A DNA stretch of 64,000 nucleotides from Xylocopa sonorina (Eukaryota > Arthropoda > Insecta > Hymenoptera > Apidae), in the NCBI RefSeq assembly GCF_050948175.1, contig NC_135198.1, positions 3,547,001 through 3,611,000 of the forward strand, written 5' to 3'. The position numbers and the translations under genes are program-made. Below, piece after piece: positions 48,501-59,271 of the stretch. Below the pieces are notes generated by a model. That model was given only the letters and a program-made list of their open reading frames with translations. It had not been told where the DNA came from and ran no database searches. The first letter of the stretch is position 1. Each line of letters begins with the position of its first letter.

Positions 48501-51174
48501 ATGCTTACATATGTTAGATTACGAAACGTCTTGAAGAGATAACGTAGAAATGCTAATTAACAATAATGTTTAACGTGCATGCGATATGTATCGAACGAGA
48601 ATCGAAAACCGTGACAACTCGAAACTGTTTAAACGTCTCTTCTCTGTTTGCATGCACCGACGTGTATGTGTATTTCATGACGGATTTGTCCAACGTAAAC
48701 TATAGAAAGTGAGTACCGGTGTCGTTAATTATTCCTCGAGGATGGATCGAATTGTTCCCTGGCTTCGATGGAAATCAAAAGATATCCGTAGCCGGTTTGC
48801 TGGTGGCTCTTTAAAAAATATGTACGTGACCATTTGTGCGTTACTGGTGCACAGCGTTTCGTGACTGGCGAGCGTGTAAGTAGATCAAGCCGCTCGAGAA
48901 GATCATGGTCAGACACGCCGCGCAAATAACGCGCTTCAGCCAGTCGTCTTCGATTCGAACGTACATTTACGGAGCTGGTAGCAGCTTTCTGGTGATACGT
49001 ATCAAACATTGAACGTTGTTACTCGACAAGTATATAAACTGTATGAAACGTGCAGGAAATGAAATATAGAAAAGAAATGTAAACATCCACAGAGTTCGCG
49101 AGACTATTTATTATGAAATTAAGATAACTGCGCATCGAGTAACTTGTAGTTCTTGGAATCCAATCTTGATTCGTTAACAATTTTTCCTTTTTGTTTATAG
49201 TTTCATTCATAGTTTGTACGCGATGTTGCTCAATGATTGCTTGCATAAAATGTCATCAGTGTTGGAATATTATTATTCATAATTGTTACAAATGCGTTAT
49301 ATTTTTCTCACGACATGTTTGTATCGTTTTTTACGTTTACGTACGAATGAGTAAAAGAGAAATTGTTTCATCGTTAACGTATGTCGTAAAAAAATTTGTA
49401 CAAAGGTCTGTTATATAAAATTAAAGACGACCACTTCCGGTTCTTCCCTTATTAAGCCACGAGAACTTTTCTATCCACCCTCGTCTACCTCTGTCGGACA
49501 CAACGATGTTTTATCGTCCAATGAAAAACGGATACTCTTTCAGGATGCACTGCACAGAACGAAAATGGTTCAGCTGGCTGATTTGTTCTCCGTGCCGGAA
49601 ATGGGTCTCCTTTGTAACGTCACGGAATACTTCCTCAGGAACCACATCGACTATCATCCCGAAATACTCTTTCGCGACGTAAAGGTAGAACGAGCGAACC
49701 TCGCGAAGAATGCATACGAAATTTTATTACGCTTTTTTAACGTAAACAACGAATCGATTCGTTTTTAGAACTCTATGCAGAGCTGCCATCCAATCATGCA
49801 TGGTATGGTAGTGGAGAACGTGTCCGAGTATTTGGAACAGAACAAAGATTTGAAGAGATTCTTCGATCGACTCAAGAAAGCTAATAAAAAAATGTTTCTG
49901 GTAACGAATAGCCCTTTTCATTTCGTGTAAGTATCGACAATGTCACTGCAATCTTAAATCTACATTCAAAAATAGTCTGCAAAATTATTAGAACTGAGAG
50001 CTTGGTAGTTTCAGTGCTAATCGTACGCAATATAAGATATAATTATGCGATATAATATAAGATATAATTTCTCAGCGATATAATTTATTTCTCAGCTAAT
50101 TTAAGATATAATTTTACAGCGATATCGGTATGAAATTTCTGGTGGGCGATAATTGGAAGGATTACTTCGACGTGGTGATAGTGCAGGCGAGGAAACCAAA
50201 ATTTTTCACTGAAGAGACACGACCGCTCAGAATCTACGACGAAGTTCACAAAACTCAATTGTGGGATCGTGTAACAAAACTTGAGAAAGGGGTTGTCTAC
50301 CTTGAGGTACGTATAAACGAGAGACATTTTACTCGAACGATTAACCTGAACGTTTTCGATTGACATTAATCTGTGAATTAGGGCACGGTCAAACAACTGC
50401 AAGACATGACCGGTTGGCGAGGACATCAAGTACTGTATTTCGGAGATCACCCTTACAGCGATCTAGCGGACGTTACCTTAGAACACGGTTGGCGAACCGG
50501 CGCCATAATTAAAGAATTAACAGTGAGTCTGCGATTTACGCCATTCGAAATTAAATTTAAAAATTTTGGCAATTTTTTCCATTATTGTGTAACGATAAAT
50601 TAACTAGATTCAACCTTTTTGTAACGCGATATAATACACGTAACAATGGCGATTGCCATCTTGTAAAACGATTTCTACAGACCATGACTTGAGGAACTTG
50701 GATAATCCTCATAATTTCGATAGGACACGAATTAATTACATTGCAGAAGGATTTACTGTACTATGCAGCTGTTTTTTTTTATAACGAACCATCTAATAGA
50801 GTAATTCCATATTACAGCACGAGATTACAACACTGAACAATCCGAAATTCAAAGAGAATGCGAATTGGTTGCAAATGTTGACGGGGCTGATCGAGGAGCA
50901 TCAGGATTACGAAGGACCAGACGTACAAAGCGTGTTGAACGAGTGGATCAAGGAACGAGACCAATTAAGGAACGACATAAAACGAGTATTTAACAAACAA
51001 TTTGGCTCTGTGTTTAGAACGTATCACAATCCCACGTATTTTTCGAGGAGGTTGTTCAGGTTCGCCGACATATACATGAGCTCGATTACAAATCTGCTGG
51101 AATACTCGACGAGCCATACTTTTTATCCAAGAAGAGGCGTCATGCCGCACGAATACACGAGTTACTTCGTCTAA
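45341..51174 (+). CDS. 5'-nucleotidase domain-containing protein 2/3 (HAD superfamily), 8 exons, 528 aa
   Basis: The coding sequence joins eight exons (45341-45539, 46858-47033, 47522-47749, 49544-49684, 49769-49926, 50120-50306, 50382-50522, 50818-51174). Every junction is GT..AG and every phase agrees, giving 528 residues, close to the ~500-550 usual for NT5DC2/3. All HAD motifs are present: I, DYDYT at 96-100 (Asp96 nucleophile, Asp98 acid/base); II, FLVTNS at 291-296 (Thr294); III, Lys326 in ARKP; IV, YFGDHPYSDL at 382-391 (Asp385, Asp390). GLHYD-type and FYPRR segments of the family are also conserved. Residues 1-35 are basic and Ser/Ala/Leu-rich with one acidic residue, like a mitochondrial presequence, in line with human NT5DC2/3. 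The family resembles cytosolic purine 5'-nucleotidase II, but the physiological substrate is not established. The start is the first in-frame ATG; choice between NT5DC2 and NT5DC3 orthology is open. Confidence 0.95.
45540..46857 (+). other. NT5DC intron 1
   Basis: 1318 bp from GTGAGT to TTTTTGTTCAG. GC-rich and open in places in its first 700 bp (45.6-46.27 kb), AT-rich later. No nested gene supported. Confidence 0.8.
46858..47033 (+). CDS. NT5DC exon 2
   Basis: Completes Ser67 and runs through residue 125. Carries HAD motif I, GFDYDYTLA around residues 94-102. Donor AAG|GTACGT. Confidence 0.95.
47522..47749 (+). CDS. NT5DC exon 3
   Basis: Residues 126-201 in phase 0, from acceptor GGTTGTGCAG to CAC|GTAAGT. 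Contains the conserved FAVRGLHYDIEKGLLLKLD and YRGLHPVPDDEVLRLYK segments of the cap region. Confidence 0.95.
47750..49543 (+). other. NT5DC intron 3
   Basis: 1794 bp, the longest intron, AT-rich. No exon or mobile element recognised inside. Confidence 0.85.
49544..49684 (+). CDS. NT5DC exon 4
   Basis: Residues 202-248, phase 0 at both ends, from ACTCTTTCAG to GTAAAG|GTAGAA. Includes the LADLFSVPEMGLL segment typical of the family. Confidence 0.93.
49769..49926 (+). CDS. NT5DC exon 5
   Basis: Residues 249-300 plus two bases. Carries HAD motif II, KKMFLVTNSP. Donor TTCGT|GTAAGT. Confidence 0.93.
50030..50119 (+). repeat. Tandemly repeated acceptor region in NT5DC intron 5
   Basis: Three units of the form GATATAATTT..TTNCAG precede exon 6. 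Each ends in an AG acceptor: TTTCTCAG at 50075, TTTCTCAG at 50095 and the true TTTTACAG at 50119. Use of the first shifts the frame; use of the second puts TAA right after the split codon. Confidence 0.7.
50120..50306 (+). CDS. NT5DC exon 6
   Basis: Completes Val301 and runs to residue 363. Contains MKFLVGDNWKDYFDVVIVQA and the motif III lysine (ARKP). Donor GAG|GTACGT. Confidence 0.95.
50382..50522 (+). CDS. NT5DC exon 7
   Basis: Residues 364-410, phase 0. Carries HAD motif IV, YFGDHPYSDLAD, and the HGWRTGAII segment. Donor ACA|GTGAGT; the upstream intron is only 75 bp. Confidence 0.95.
50818..51174 (+). CDS. NT5DC exon 8 (terminal)
   Basis: Residues 411-528 and TAA. Includes LTGLIEEHQD, the FGSVFRTYHNPTYFSRR and the FADIYMSS...HTFYPRR segments that mark the family's C-terminus. 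Confidence 0.95.
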   Translation, partial: HEITTLNNPKFKENANWLQMLTGLIEEHQDYEGPDVQSVLNEWIKERDQLRNDIKRVFNKQFGSVFRTYHNPTYFSRRLFRFADIYMSSITNLLEYSTSHTFYPRRGVMPHEYTSYFV

Positions 51175-51320
51175 TACGTGCACGTCTATTTAAATTTCTG
51201 TCTAGAAGCGTTCGATGCATTGCAACAGCCCGGCAACGAGTTTATCCAGCTCTAAAGTCGAGGGAATTTTTTTTCGTCACGTAGAAATATTCTATTCGAT
51301 GCGCATTTTCGATTTATGTA

Positions 51321-51326
51321 AATAAA
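51321..51326 (+). terminator. Polyadenylation signal of NT5DC
   Basis: AATAAA 147 nt after the stop codon, the first canonical signal downstream. Confidence 0.6.
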
Positions 51327-52365
51327 AAGAGAATGTTAGACTGCTTAATTGCGTTCAAATTGCGTGATACTTTGCGCAAGGATATATATTTGGCAGAGGT
51401 AGATCGCAAGTGTGTTAGGATGTAGGTAAAAACAATTGATCTACTCGGCAACAATGTTTCGCTATAAATTATACGTGCGTCATAAAGCACGAAGCAAACA
51501 TATCTGGTAATCTGTTACAAATAGATATGTGCAGAAAAGAGAAAAATATCATATCGTGGAAAAGAAGAGTGAAATGACTTAGATGAAATATTAAAATCAA
51601 AAGTGCAGCGCGTAATGAGATTTAAGCGTTGCTGTAGTTGATATATTTTTGTTAGAGCAAAAATATACAAATGCATATACCTAATTTATTTAAGTACAAA
51701 ATTTATCATGTTAAGTGTTAGAGATATAACATTCGCTATCAAAGTTTACCGTATGACATTACTTTAAAATAGGATTCGTACTAAGTAGGATATACAAATT
51801 GAAATTGATAGTATTGTTCCTAATAAATATGATTCTTTGCTGCCTAAAATAACTGTGCTGTTTTCAAACGTTCAGTTTTAATGCAGAGATAATTTAGATG
51901 AAAGCTTGTGAGTGCAGTCTTTAATTTTATATTCAAAAAAATTTGTAGTCTCGAATAAAATTGAAATGGAAAAATTATGGGGATGCATAAGATTTTGTTG
52001 ATGAAAACAGGATAGATATTTTAAGAATAATAAATAGCTATCCACTTCATCAGCATATATATTAATAATTTTGATATTAGTATTTTATGATTGTATACAC
52101 ATTATTTCACGAACAAGAAAGAACATCGAATTAGAAAATACCATTCAATATTTATGGAAGTAATACGATTGAATTTACAATCTTCTGTTTTTCCCAAATT
52201 TCAATGTGTTCAAATGTATGTACGTAAATTAGCTATATGTAATGATCGATGAAATAAATTCAATTAATACTTTGTTACGAATTTAATATTATTGCAATCC
52301 CTAATGAATTCCACATTTTTAAATGCTCTCAATCTCCGATTAATTAATGACATTTCTACATACAG
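51327..52365. other. AT-rich intergenic
   Basis: About 1 kb of AT-rich sequence with no open frame or element that I can support. Confidence 0.5.
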
Positions 52366-52960
52366 TGAAATTTATTGTACATTTTACTAATATTATTATA
52401 ATTTCTTGTATATTTCCTTAGTTTTATTGTAATTTAATGTATATTTATTAATTTCATTCTATTTTTTGTTCGTTTTACTAGTTTCACTGTAACTTCTAGT
52501 ATATTTCAGTAGTTTTATTGTAATCTCTTGTATATTTCGCTACTTTTATTGTCATTGTATATTTCCCGCTTTAAAGGTAAGAGAGAGAAAGATGTATTAC
52601 AGAAGCTATAAGAAAGAGTGAGACAGTTGCTACTGACCCTACTTTAGAACCCCTGGCGCCATCTCTGCAAAAAATGCTCAAACTGGTCGCACACAATTAT
52701 CGACAGCGAAGTAAACTAGTGAAGAACTACCGCCATCTTTCGGAGAAGCATTGAAACAATGTCGGTAATTAGTGTCAACACTCCGCTGAAATATCAAAAC
52801 TAATGAGATGTACAATAAATTACAGTAAAACTACAGAAATATACAATAAACATTAAAACTATTGAAATATACAAGAAATTACAATAACACTATAGAATAA
52901 AATAAACAAGAGATTACACTACAACTAGCAAAATGTACAATAAATGAAAATAAAACTTAA
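52366..52960. repeat. Foldback element with minisatellite arms
   Basis: The left arm (52366-52570) is about seven tandem 30-31-bp units close to ATTTCNNTAGTTTTATTG plus TAATTTCTTGTAT. The right arm (52807-52960) carries about five units that are the reverse complement (ATACAAGAAATTACAATAAA plus ACTANNGAAAT). The 236-bp spacer is unrelated, less AT-rich and contains CCCCTGGCGCCATCT. No transposase. It looks like a foldback-type mobile element or a minisatellite split by inversion. Confidence 0.65.
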
Positions 52961-54789
52961 GTTGTGTATAGTAAATAGTTATAATATAATATTTCTTCTA
53001 TCTATCGATGCAATTAAATCAATTTAATTGAAACTATTCTAAATCAATTTATTAATTATTAAAACTATTCCACATCAATTTAAATAAAACTAACCTATGG
53101 CAGCCATTGGCTTCTAATTATTTATTCAATAATTTTTAATTGTATCGTATCGCTACATGATGCAATTAATAATTATATATTAAATAAGTAGAACCCGGGT
53201 CTCACCACGTGGAGGTTGCTGCGAATGGAGACCCACCCTAACCGCGTCCCATCCACCCTCCTTATTTATACAAGATATTATTGAATAAAATCACCTTTCA
53301 ATGTACATTTGCAACGAGTTCGATGTTTGATCCCTATGCAAACGCACAGTGGAAGGAGTTTCATGAAGAGTTTTCGCGAGAAACGATTGTTACAAATGAA
53401 AGGAAGCACAAATACCCTGCCTAGCCAATAATTGATTTTATTTTCAAACCAATCAACCTAACTAGGAATATATATCAACTTAAAAGAAGTGATTCCTACC
53501 TATCAATAGCTCTGAATATGTTTCACTCTACGTATAAAAAGACCAAAGAGAACACAATACATGAAGTACTTTGTATTCATGAACTCGAAGTGTTTGCAAA
53601 AGCAAACCACAGAGGAGAAGCTCTGAAGCGACGAAGGAAGAATATAATAGAAGATTTTGCACAGATGAACAGAAACGATCGAATTTACAAGATGCGAGAC
53701 AACATACGAGTAACGATAAAAGACAATAGAATTAAAAGCACTGGAACATTTAAAACAGCACTGGAAACACTGGAACACCTAAAATAAAACTGGAAACACT
53801 GCAATATCTAGAACAGAAATATACAACAAGCAAAATAGTTACATACAGATTAACAAATTCACAAAAATATATATCCAAGAATAGAAACACTCATATACAT
53901 ATATATGTACATACAAAAATAAAAAATGATATACAAAAATATAAGCGTAATTGGAAATATAAGTACCATTCAGATACAAGTAATAATTAATCATATCAAT
54001 TAGTATTATACATATATGATTATACCATCGTCCTCGTAGCATCACTTCATATGATGTTATATTATTTCGATCAGATGGACCTCATCTCTGTAAAACTATA
54101 ATCTGCAACAAAAACTTATATAATGAATTAGTAACACTCTACAAAAATTTGACGAACAAACAGCATAAATCAGATATAGAAAAACATAATTTTATCGAAA
54201 GAGCGTCATAAAAATGATGTATGTAACATGTAATAAAAACAATCATTTCTTATTACTTTTCATCAAATTAATTAAATTTCGATACGCTTGCAAAATATCG
54301 TTTCAAATGTAAAATATTAGCAATTTAATAATATTTTTTAAAAGTATTATTAAACTACACTAACTTTGATTTTACAGGAAATCTGTATTCTAATGTACTT
54401 TGCGATTTTTAATGCTTATGCATTCACAAAACACACAATGGAATGTTTACATATCAATCATGAATCACCATTAAATGAAGGGTTATAAAAACCAGAGAGT
54501 ATCTATCCCTAGAAAATAACTATATCATATTGCAATATTTTATAACAAACGCTCGATCAGTAGAGATATGGAATAGAAAATTGAAGAGATGAAAGCATTT
54601 CGTCGTCTCTCATTACTATCGTTATTAAATATCATTAATGAAGTATTCTTTCTTTTCCGTGTCATCAGTTTATTATAACGTCAAACAAAGAATACTTCAA
54701 AATTAATCGCGGTAAATGTTTCAATATACTTGCAATAATAATATATTGAAATAGAAATTAGTAAAATTAATCGCGACAACAGCCATATC
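52961..54789. other. AT-rich intergenic
   Basis: Contains an 89-codon Lys/Arg-rich ATG frame at 53518-53787 that I do not accept as a gene, and short CACTGGAACA-type repeats at 53736-53815. Nothing else supported. Confidence 0.4.
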
Positions 54790-55580
54790 GTGGCACTCTT
54801 TATAATTCGCAATACTAATTCGCGGGGTGTATCAGGAAAAAGCAATGCGCGAGCAGCCACCTCAGGGCGCTTTACTTAATTCGCAATCCTAATTTATACA
54901 CCCATCATTTAACTACGCAACACTAATAAAAGAGATTTTTAAACAGTGATCTGCATAAAGGCAGATCTGGATAAATGCAGCACTTCCATGGCTTCCATGA
55001 AAGATTTTATAGATGCGATATCGCACCCTGGTGCGACGTATGACCATTGGCTACGGTGGTGATGATGTTTCCACAAAATAAGTGGAAGAATTGGGCATAT
55101 CATTTGTCGCAACACTATCGTGAGAACCACGATCATTCATTATCGCAACACTAAATGGAATTAAAGACTGAACTATAAAACTAATTGAAAAGTACAAACT
55201 ACATATTAAAAAAGTGAATACAATTTAATCTTATTCGCGAAACAAATATTAGCAAACAATAATTATAAGTACAGCAAACAATCGCGATCTCATGATTCGC
55301 AACGCTAAAAGAGCAATCACGATTATCATTTTTACGCAACTCTAATTCAAAGCGCGATATACTAATTAATACACAACTCTAATAAAAATCGCGACCTGGA
55401 GTTAATCGCAACTCTAATAACAATCGCGATCTGGAAATAATCGCAACTCTAACAAAAATCGCGACCTGGAGTTAATCGTAACGCTAAGAAAAATCGCGAT
55501 ACGGATTTATACGCAACTCTAAATGGAACCGTAATTAGTTATACGCAACGCTACAATTGAAACCACGGTTTACCTAGAAT
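54790..55580. repeat. Dispersed CGCAACNCTAA motif array
   Basis: CGCAA(C/T)(A/T/G/C)CTAA recurs more than ten times. Between about 55370 and 55560 it forms a clear 35-bp tandem unit, AATCGCAACTCTAATAAA plus AATCGCGACCTGGAGTT, in four to five copies. Upstream the motif is scattered (near 54808, 54882, 54917, 55108, 55143, 55300, 55337) in unrelated AT-rich sequence. Confidence 0.7.
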
Positions 55581-56871
55581 ATACAACTATTACTACACAA
55601 ATATGAGCATAGTGACAAAGTGGTAACAAGCAATGACTTTGCATCGAGAGGGGTTGCCTGCCTCTGAATGCATAGTCATTAGTAGTTGCCCTCTTCTCCG
55701 GGCCTCTTCAGCATATAGCCTCTTCTTTCTTCGGACATAAAGCCCAGAATCCTGAAACTTACATCTAAGCTCGAGATTTCCTGAGCGCAAACCAAAAAGT
55801 AACATACAAAGGTGAAATAAAAATATAAATCGCGAAAGTTCTCAACGCACGCAGACAAGCAACGATTGCAAAGAATCGTCGCTCGTACAAACGTGCCAAA
55901 CCTCGAGCAGAAAGAAACGTTCGTTTCGTCAAATCGCGACCGCGACCGCGGGTCGATTCGAATGATGGATCGAGTAAAGCCAGTGGCAAACAGCATCCCC
56001 TGTTCGCGCCAGCTATACCGTCGATCATTCAAATCTGATTCCCTGAAACAGGTTGAACCACGCGAGAAAAAGCGCGCCTGCCCGATCGGTGACTGTGGTC
56101 AACCTGCCCGGCCCTACCTACTTATTATTAACAGACAAACATACCAAAAATAAACTACCTACCTACCTAACTCTATATTTAAAATAGCAAAAGATTCACG
56201 CCAACACATTCGTTCAAGCCCCGGAAATTTCTCATTCAAACACTCGGGCGCAAAAATCCTACACTAGAGAGGACGCCCCGGGACGCCTCCGACACCCGAG
56301 CTTGGCACACAACCTCGCATACTCTAATGGTACGTACCAGTGCTGTAATCGGCTGACGAAACTAGCGACCATTGCGTAAAACGTCTGTAAAGCGTTTATA
56401 TCTACATTTCAATATTTTATGGGAAATTTTAAACGTCCAACAAATCTGTATTTTTTTGTAAAACACAGAAATTCTATTAGTGACAAAAATTTTATTGCAA
56501 TTGGTATCTCTGTCGTGATTCAAAATAAATTTGGTACCATTTATAAGTAATAGTTAATTGTTTCTATGGAAACGACGCACTTCCACGGCCTAACCACACA
56601 CACACAACGTGGAAGATACGTCGTGCACGATACACTAGCACGTCAACCGCAAAAGAAACATTTTATTAGTTATTATACAATCATCGTACCCATCGCCTTT
56701 TCCCCACCCAAGCAGCACCTGGGCACGTGAATGGGGTCCTGGCAATGAACACGGAAGGGGTTAAACCTGAAAATCCTGATCTAAATACACTGATTAGTGC
56801 TTTGTGAAAAGTTATTCATTGATAGTTATTACGCTGCATAGAGCTTTAACAATTTAACAAACGACTTCAAG
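55581..56871. other. Intergenic with GC-rich island
   Basis: A GC-richer block at 55.86-56.35 kb is open on both strands (up to 117 codons on minus) but lacks splice, TATA or domain support. The tetranucleotide ACCT repeats at about 56150-56170. Confidence 0.35.
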
Positions 56872-57135
56872 CGCTATAGCCACCAGCGTGGTTGACGCAT
56901 TTTCGCGTCCGCGAAAATGGTTAGCGTGACCAGAACGTCATCGAGTAACATTCCAGACACGGCCTCCCTCGAGGCAGGAATTGAGATACGCTCAATTAGC
57001 GCGCCGCGAACCCCTAAGCGAGATTCGAAGCTACCAATACCCTTGGTAAGGGTGGCGGGCTAACCCGTCTGCCCTTCGGAATAGCCGAGGGCCTTACGGA
57101 CGGGGAAGGGCGCCCGTACTGGGACGCTATAGCGA
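56872..57135 (+). repeat. Structured ~265-bp element, copy A
   Basis: GC-rich unit closed by near-palindromic ends (GCTATAGCCACCAG ... CTGGGACGCTATAGC). Predicted hairpins in order: TTTTCGCG/CGCGAAAA at 56900-56917; GCCTC/GAGGC near 56961; AATTGAG-ATACG-CTCAATT at 56979-56997; TACCAA-TACCC-TTGGTA at 57032-57048; and CCCGTC/GACGGG (57064-57104) enclosing GCCCTTCGG-AATAG-CCGAGGGC. Copy B at 57414-57695 keeps most of these stems with paired changes. There is no coding frame. It may be a structured RNA gene, a SINE-like retroposon or a foldback MITE. The strand shown is arbitrary, because DNA hairpins read the same both ways. Confidence 0.6.
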
Positions 57136-57413
57136 CAACTAACAAGCTAACAGTACACGAAACTAGAAATTCTCTATGCAGTGGAGTAACTAACTATCAA
57201 TTATTAAATACTGATCGATAAATGAGAAAGAAGCTTGACAATTCATTATAATATTATAATGTATAGAATAGAGTTAAAGACGCGGCGCGTCGCGAACAAA
57301 GTGAAAAATTCTTTACCCTTAAAAATGATCGACACCATTTGAGATGTATCCCTTCATTCGAAGCGAACCCTCCCTCAATCTGATCTCAAAAAGAATCAAA
57401 GCAACCCCATAAG

Positions 57414-57695
57414 AGGTTACTACTACAGCCACCAGTACCAGTTGACGTATTTTCACGTCCGCGAAATGTTTAACGTGACCAGGTGCCTACGGTGACACCC
57501 AGGCACGACCTCTCCTTGAGGCAGGGATTGGGATACGCCCAATCAGCCGGCAGTGAACCCAGTGCAGTAATCTAAGTACGCAGTCCACCACTACCGATGC
57601 CCTCGGTGGGGGTGACGGACTACCCCGTCTGCCTTTTGGAATAACCAAGGGCCTTACGCAACGGGATAGAGGCCAATACTGGGACGCTATAATGG
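57414..57695 (+). repeat. Structured ~265-bp element, copy B
   Basis: Same orientation as copy A, about 540 bp downstream, and clearly homologous but strongly diverged. Kept stems: GATTGGG-ATACG-CCCAATC at 57526-57544; TACCGA-TGCCC-TCGGTG at 57592-57608; GCCTTTTGG-AATAA-CCAAGGGC at 57631-57652; outer CCCGT/ACGGG. The ends GTTACTACTACAGCCACCAG and CTGGGACGCTATAATGGTAA are imperfect inverted repeats. The first hairpin is weakened by an A-C mismatch (TTTCACG/CGCGAAA). Confidence 0.6.
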
Positions 57696-57739
57696 TAACA
57701 CCACGCTACTCAACAATGAACTAAAGTTCATTTATTTAT

Positions 57740-57900
57740 TGTCAAGAATAATTAAATTTAAATTCAAAGTTATATTTCAAATTCAAGTTAAATTTTAAAT
57801 TAACAGTAAATTTAAAGTTAAAGTTAAACTTCAAATTACAATTAAATTTAAAATCAAAGTTAAATTCGAAATTAAAATTAAATTTAAAATCAATTATTTT
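57740..57900. repeat. AT-rich tandem repeat of AAATTTAAA-type units
   Basis: About 160 bp built from variants of TTAAATTTAAAATCAAAG and its near reverse complement, with period about 18-20 bp and heavy divergence. Confidence 0.6.
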
Positions 57901-58669
57901 ACATTCCGTACATTATAATGACAGAAGGAATTGGTAAGCGTCTCTATCATTTTCTCGATCAGTATTCAATGTAATATAACTATCGAATTGAATTAAATTT
58001 TACAAGAAATGTACTAATTTCGAGCGATCTCGTCATCAAAGCAATCATTCTAAAATATTAAAATAATATTCAAGCTCGATGCTTTGATTTCAAAATTTAC
58101 TCGTCGCAAAATGTCTTCTTGCACATGTAATATGACATAGTTTCGACAATCAGGCAAATAAACTTCTATTACAACGAAAGCTATACTATATATTCACAAT
58201 ATATTCCATATATGTGATATTTATCATACATATGATTTATTTTATACATTCAATTTGCAGCATCCACACCAACACTACTACACAATGATTATAATTATTG
58301 CAGAAACAAAGTCGGAGGGTATCCGACTTCACCACTATGCACTGTTACAACAAAGCACTTGTAATATATATTACGTATTTGTTCATAAAAATAAATTGTA
58401 TCTATACATATTCATACATGTATATGATTGTTAAAATTCATAAGAATATTTCACTTTTATACATATTTGTGTCTAATATACTACTTCCTTTTAAACTTTC
58501 TAAATATACTTATTATGTGTGGATGAATTATAAGTATTATAGTACTTGTATTTAATTATTTAATAATTATCAGTATTTCTACTATTATATTATGACATTT
58601 AAAAACGCGAAGTGCAAGAAAACTTAGCCTGCTCTAATAAATAACACACACAATATAAATGTTACCACT

Positions 58670-58693
58670 CATGGATATAAGTTTATATCCATG
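58670..58693. repeat. 24-bp inverted repeat
   Basis: CATGGATATAA, a two-base GT spacer, then the exact reverse complement TTATATCCATG. Confidence 0.85.
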
Positions 58694-58909
58694 GTCACTA
58701 TGCTCATTAAAGAAATTCTACGTAATTACAACCAGTCACTCATGCTGATTTGGACCTTTCGTCCTACGGCATGATTGAGTGACCAGAGGAACTTAAAGGC
58801 ATGCGACTCACCGACCGCATGTGTACAGAAGAAGTCATCGGAGATGCTGCTGATGTTTGGAGGAAGTCATCGGGAATGTTACTGATGTCTGGAGGAATTG
58901 CTGCTGCTG

Positions 58910-58948
58910 CTACTGCTTCAGTGAAGTCTTCAAAGGTATGACAAATGC
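58910..58948 (-). CDS. Spliced minus-strand transcript, exon 5 (candidate terminal coding part)
   Basis: The acceptor TGACTTTCTTTAG at 58949-58950 leads, in the phase left by the exon at 59033-59099, to AFVIPLKTSLKQ and TAG. The exon sequence continues to about 58812, where CGGTCG|GTGAGT is a further donor; the unit may thus be longer and possibly non-coding. Confidence 0.3.
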   Translation of the reverse strand, partial: AFVIPLKTSLKQ

Positions 58949-59032
58949 CTAAAGAAAGTCATATTATGAATTAAAATTCATGTTACCACACAATGAATCA
59001 GTTAAGAAAAAGTATTAAGAAATGTTGCTTAC

Positions 59033-59099
59033 CTCTAGGAAGACATCATGAACGTTGTCGTCAGGGTGGAAGAGGTAGATAAATCCATGGTAGAAACAA
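59033..59099 (-). CDS. Spliced minus-strand transcript, exon 4
   Basis: 67 nt between AAGCTTTTCAG and CTAGAG|GTAAGC, both good consensus sites. Only one frame is open (CFYHGFIYLFHPDDNVHDVF and LE), and it matches the single open frame of the exon at 59272-59321. The peptide is aromatic then acidic. No family recognised. Confidence 0.4.
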
Positions 59100-59271
59100 C
59101 TGAAAAGCTTAAACAGAAACCACATTATTACAATTTAGCCTTTTAAACATCTTGTTAATATTTTTGATTATTAATTTACTTTATTGTAATTAATTTTGTG
59201 ATTGATTACAATAAAGAAGATTAAAAGTCTATCAAATTTAAAACTGTAACTAAAGTACGAAAGATACTTAC

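Noticed and set aside
53518..53787. 89-codon Lys/Arg/Glu-rich ATG frame
   Set aside because: Composition follows the A/G-rich local sequence and short tandem repeats; no promoter, domain or polyadenylation support.
55679..56155. Open frames on both strands (95 and 117 codons)
   Set aside because: Open on both strands because the block is GC-rich; no splice sites or motifs.
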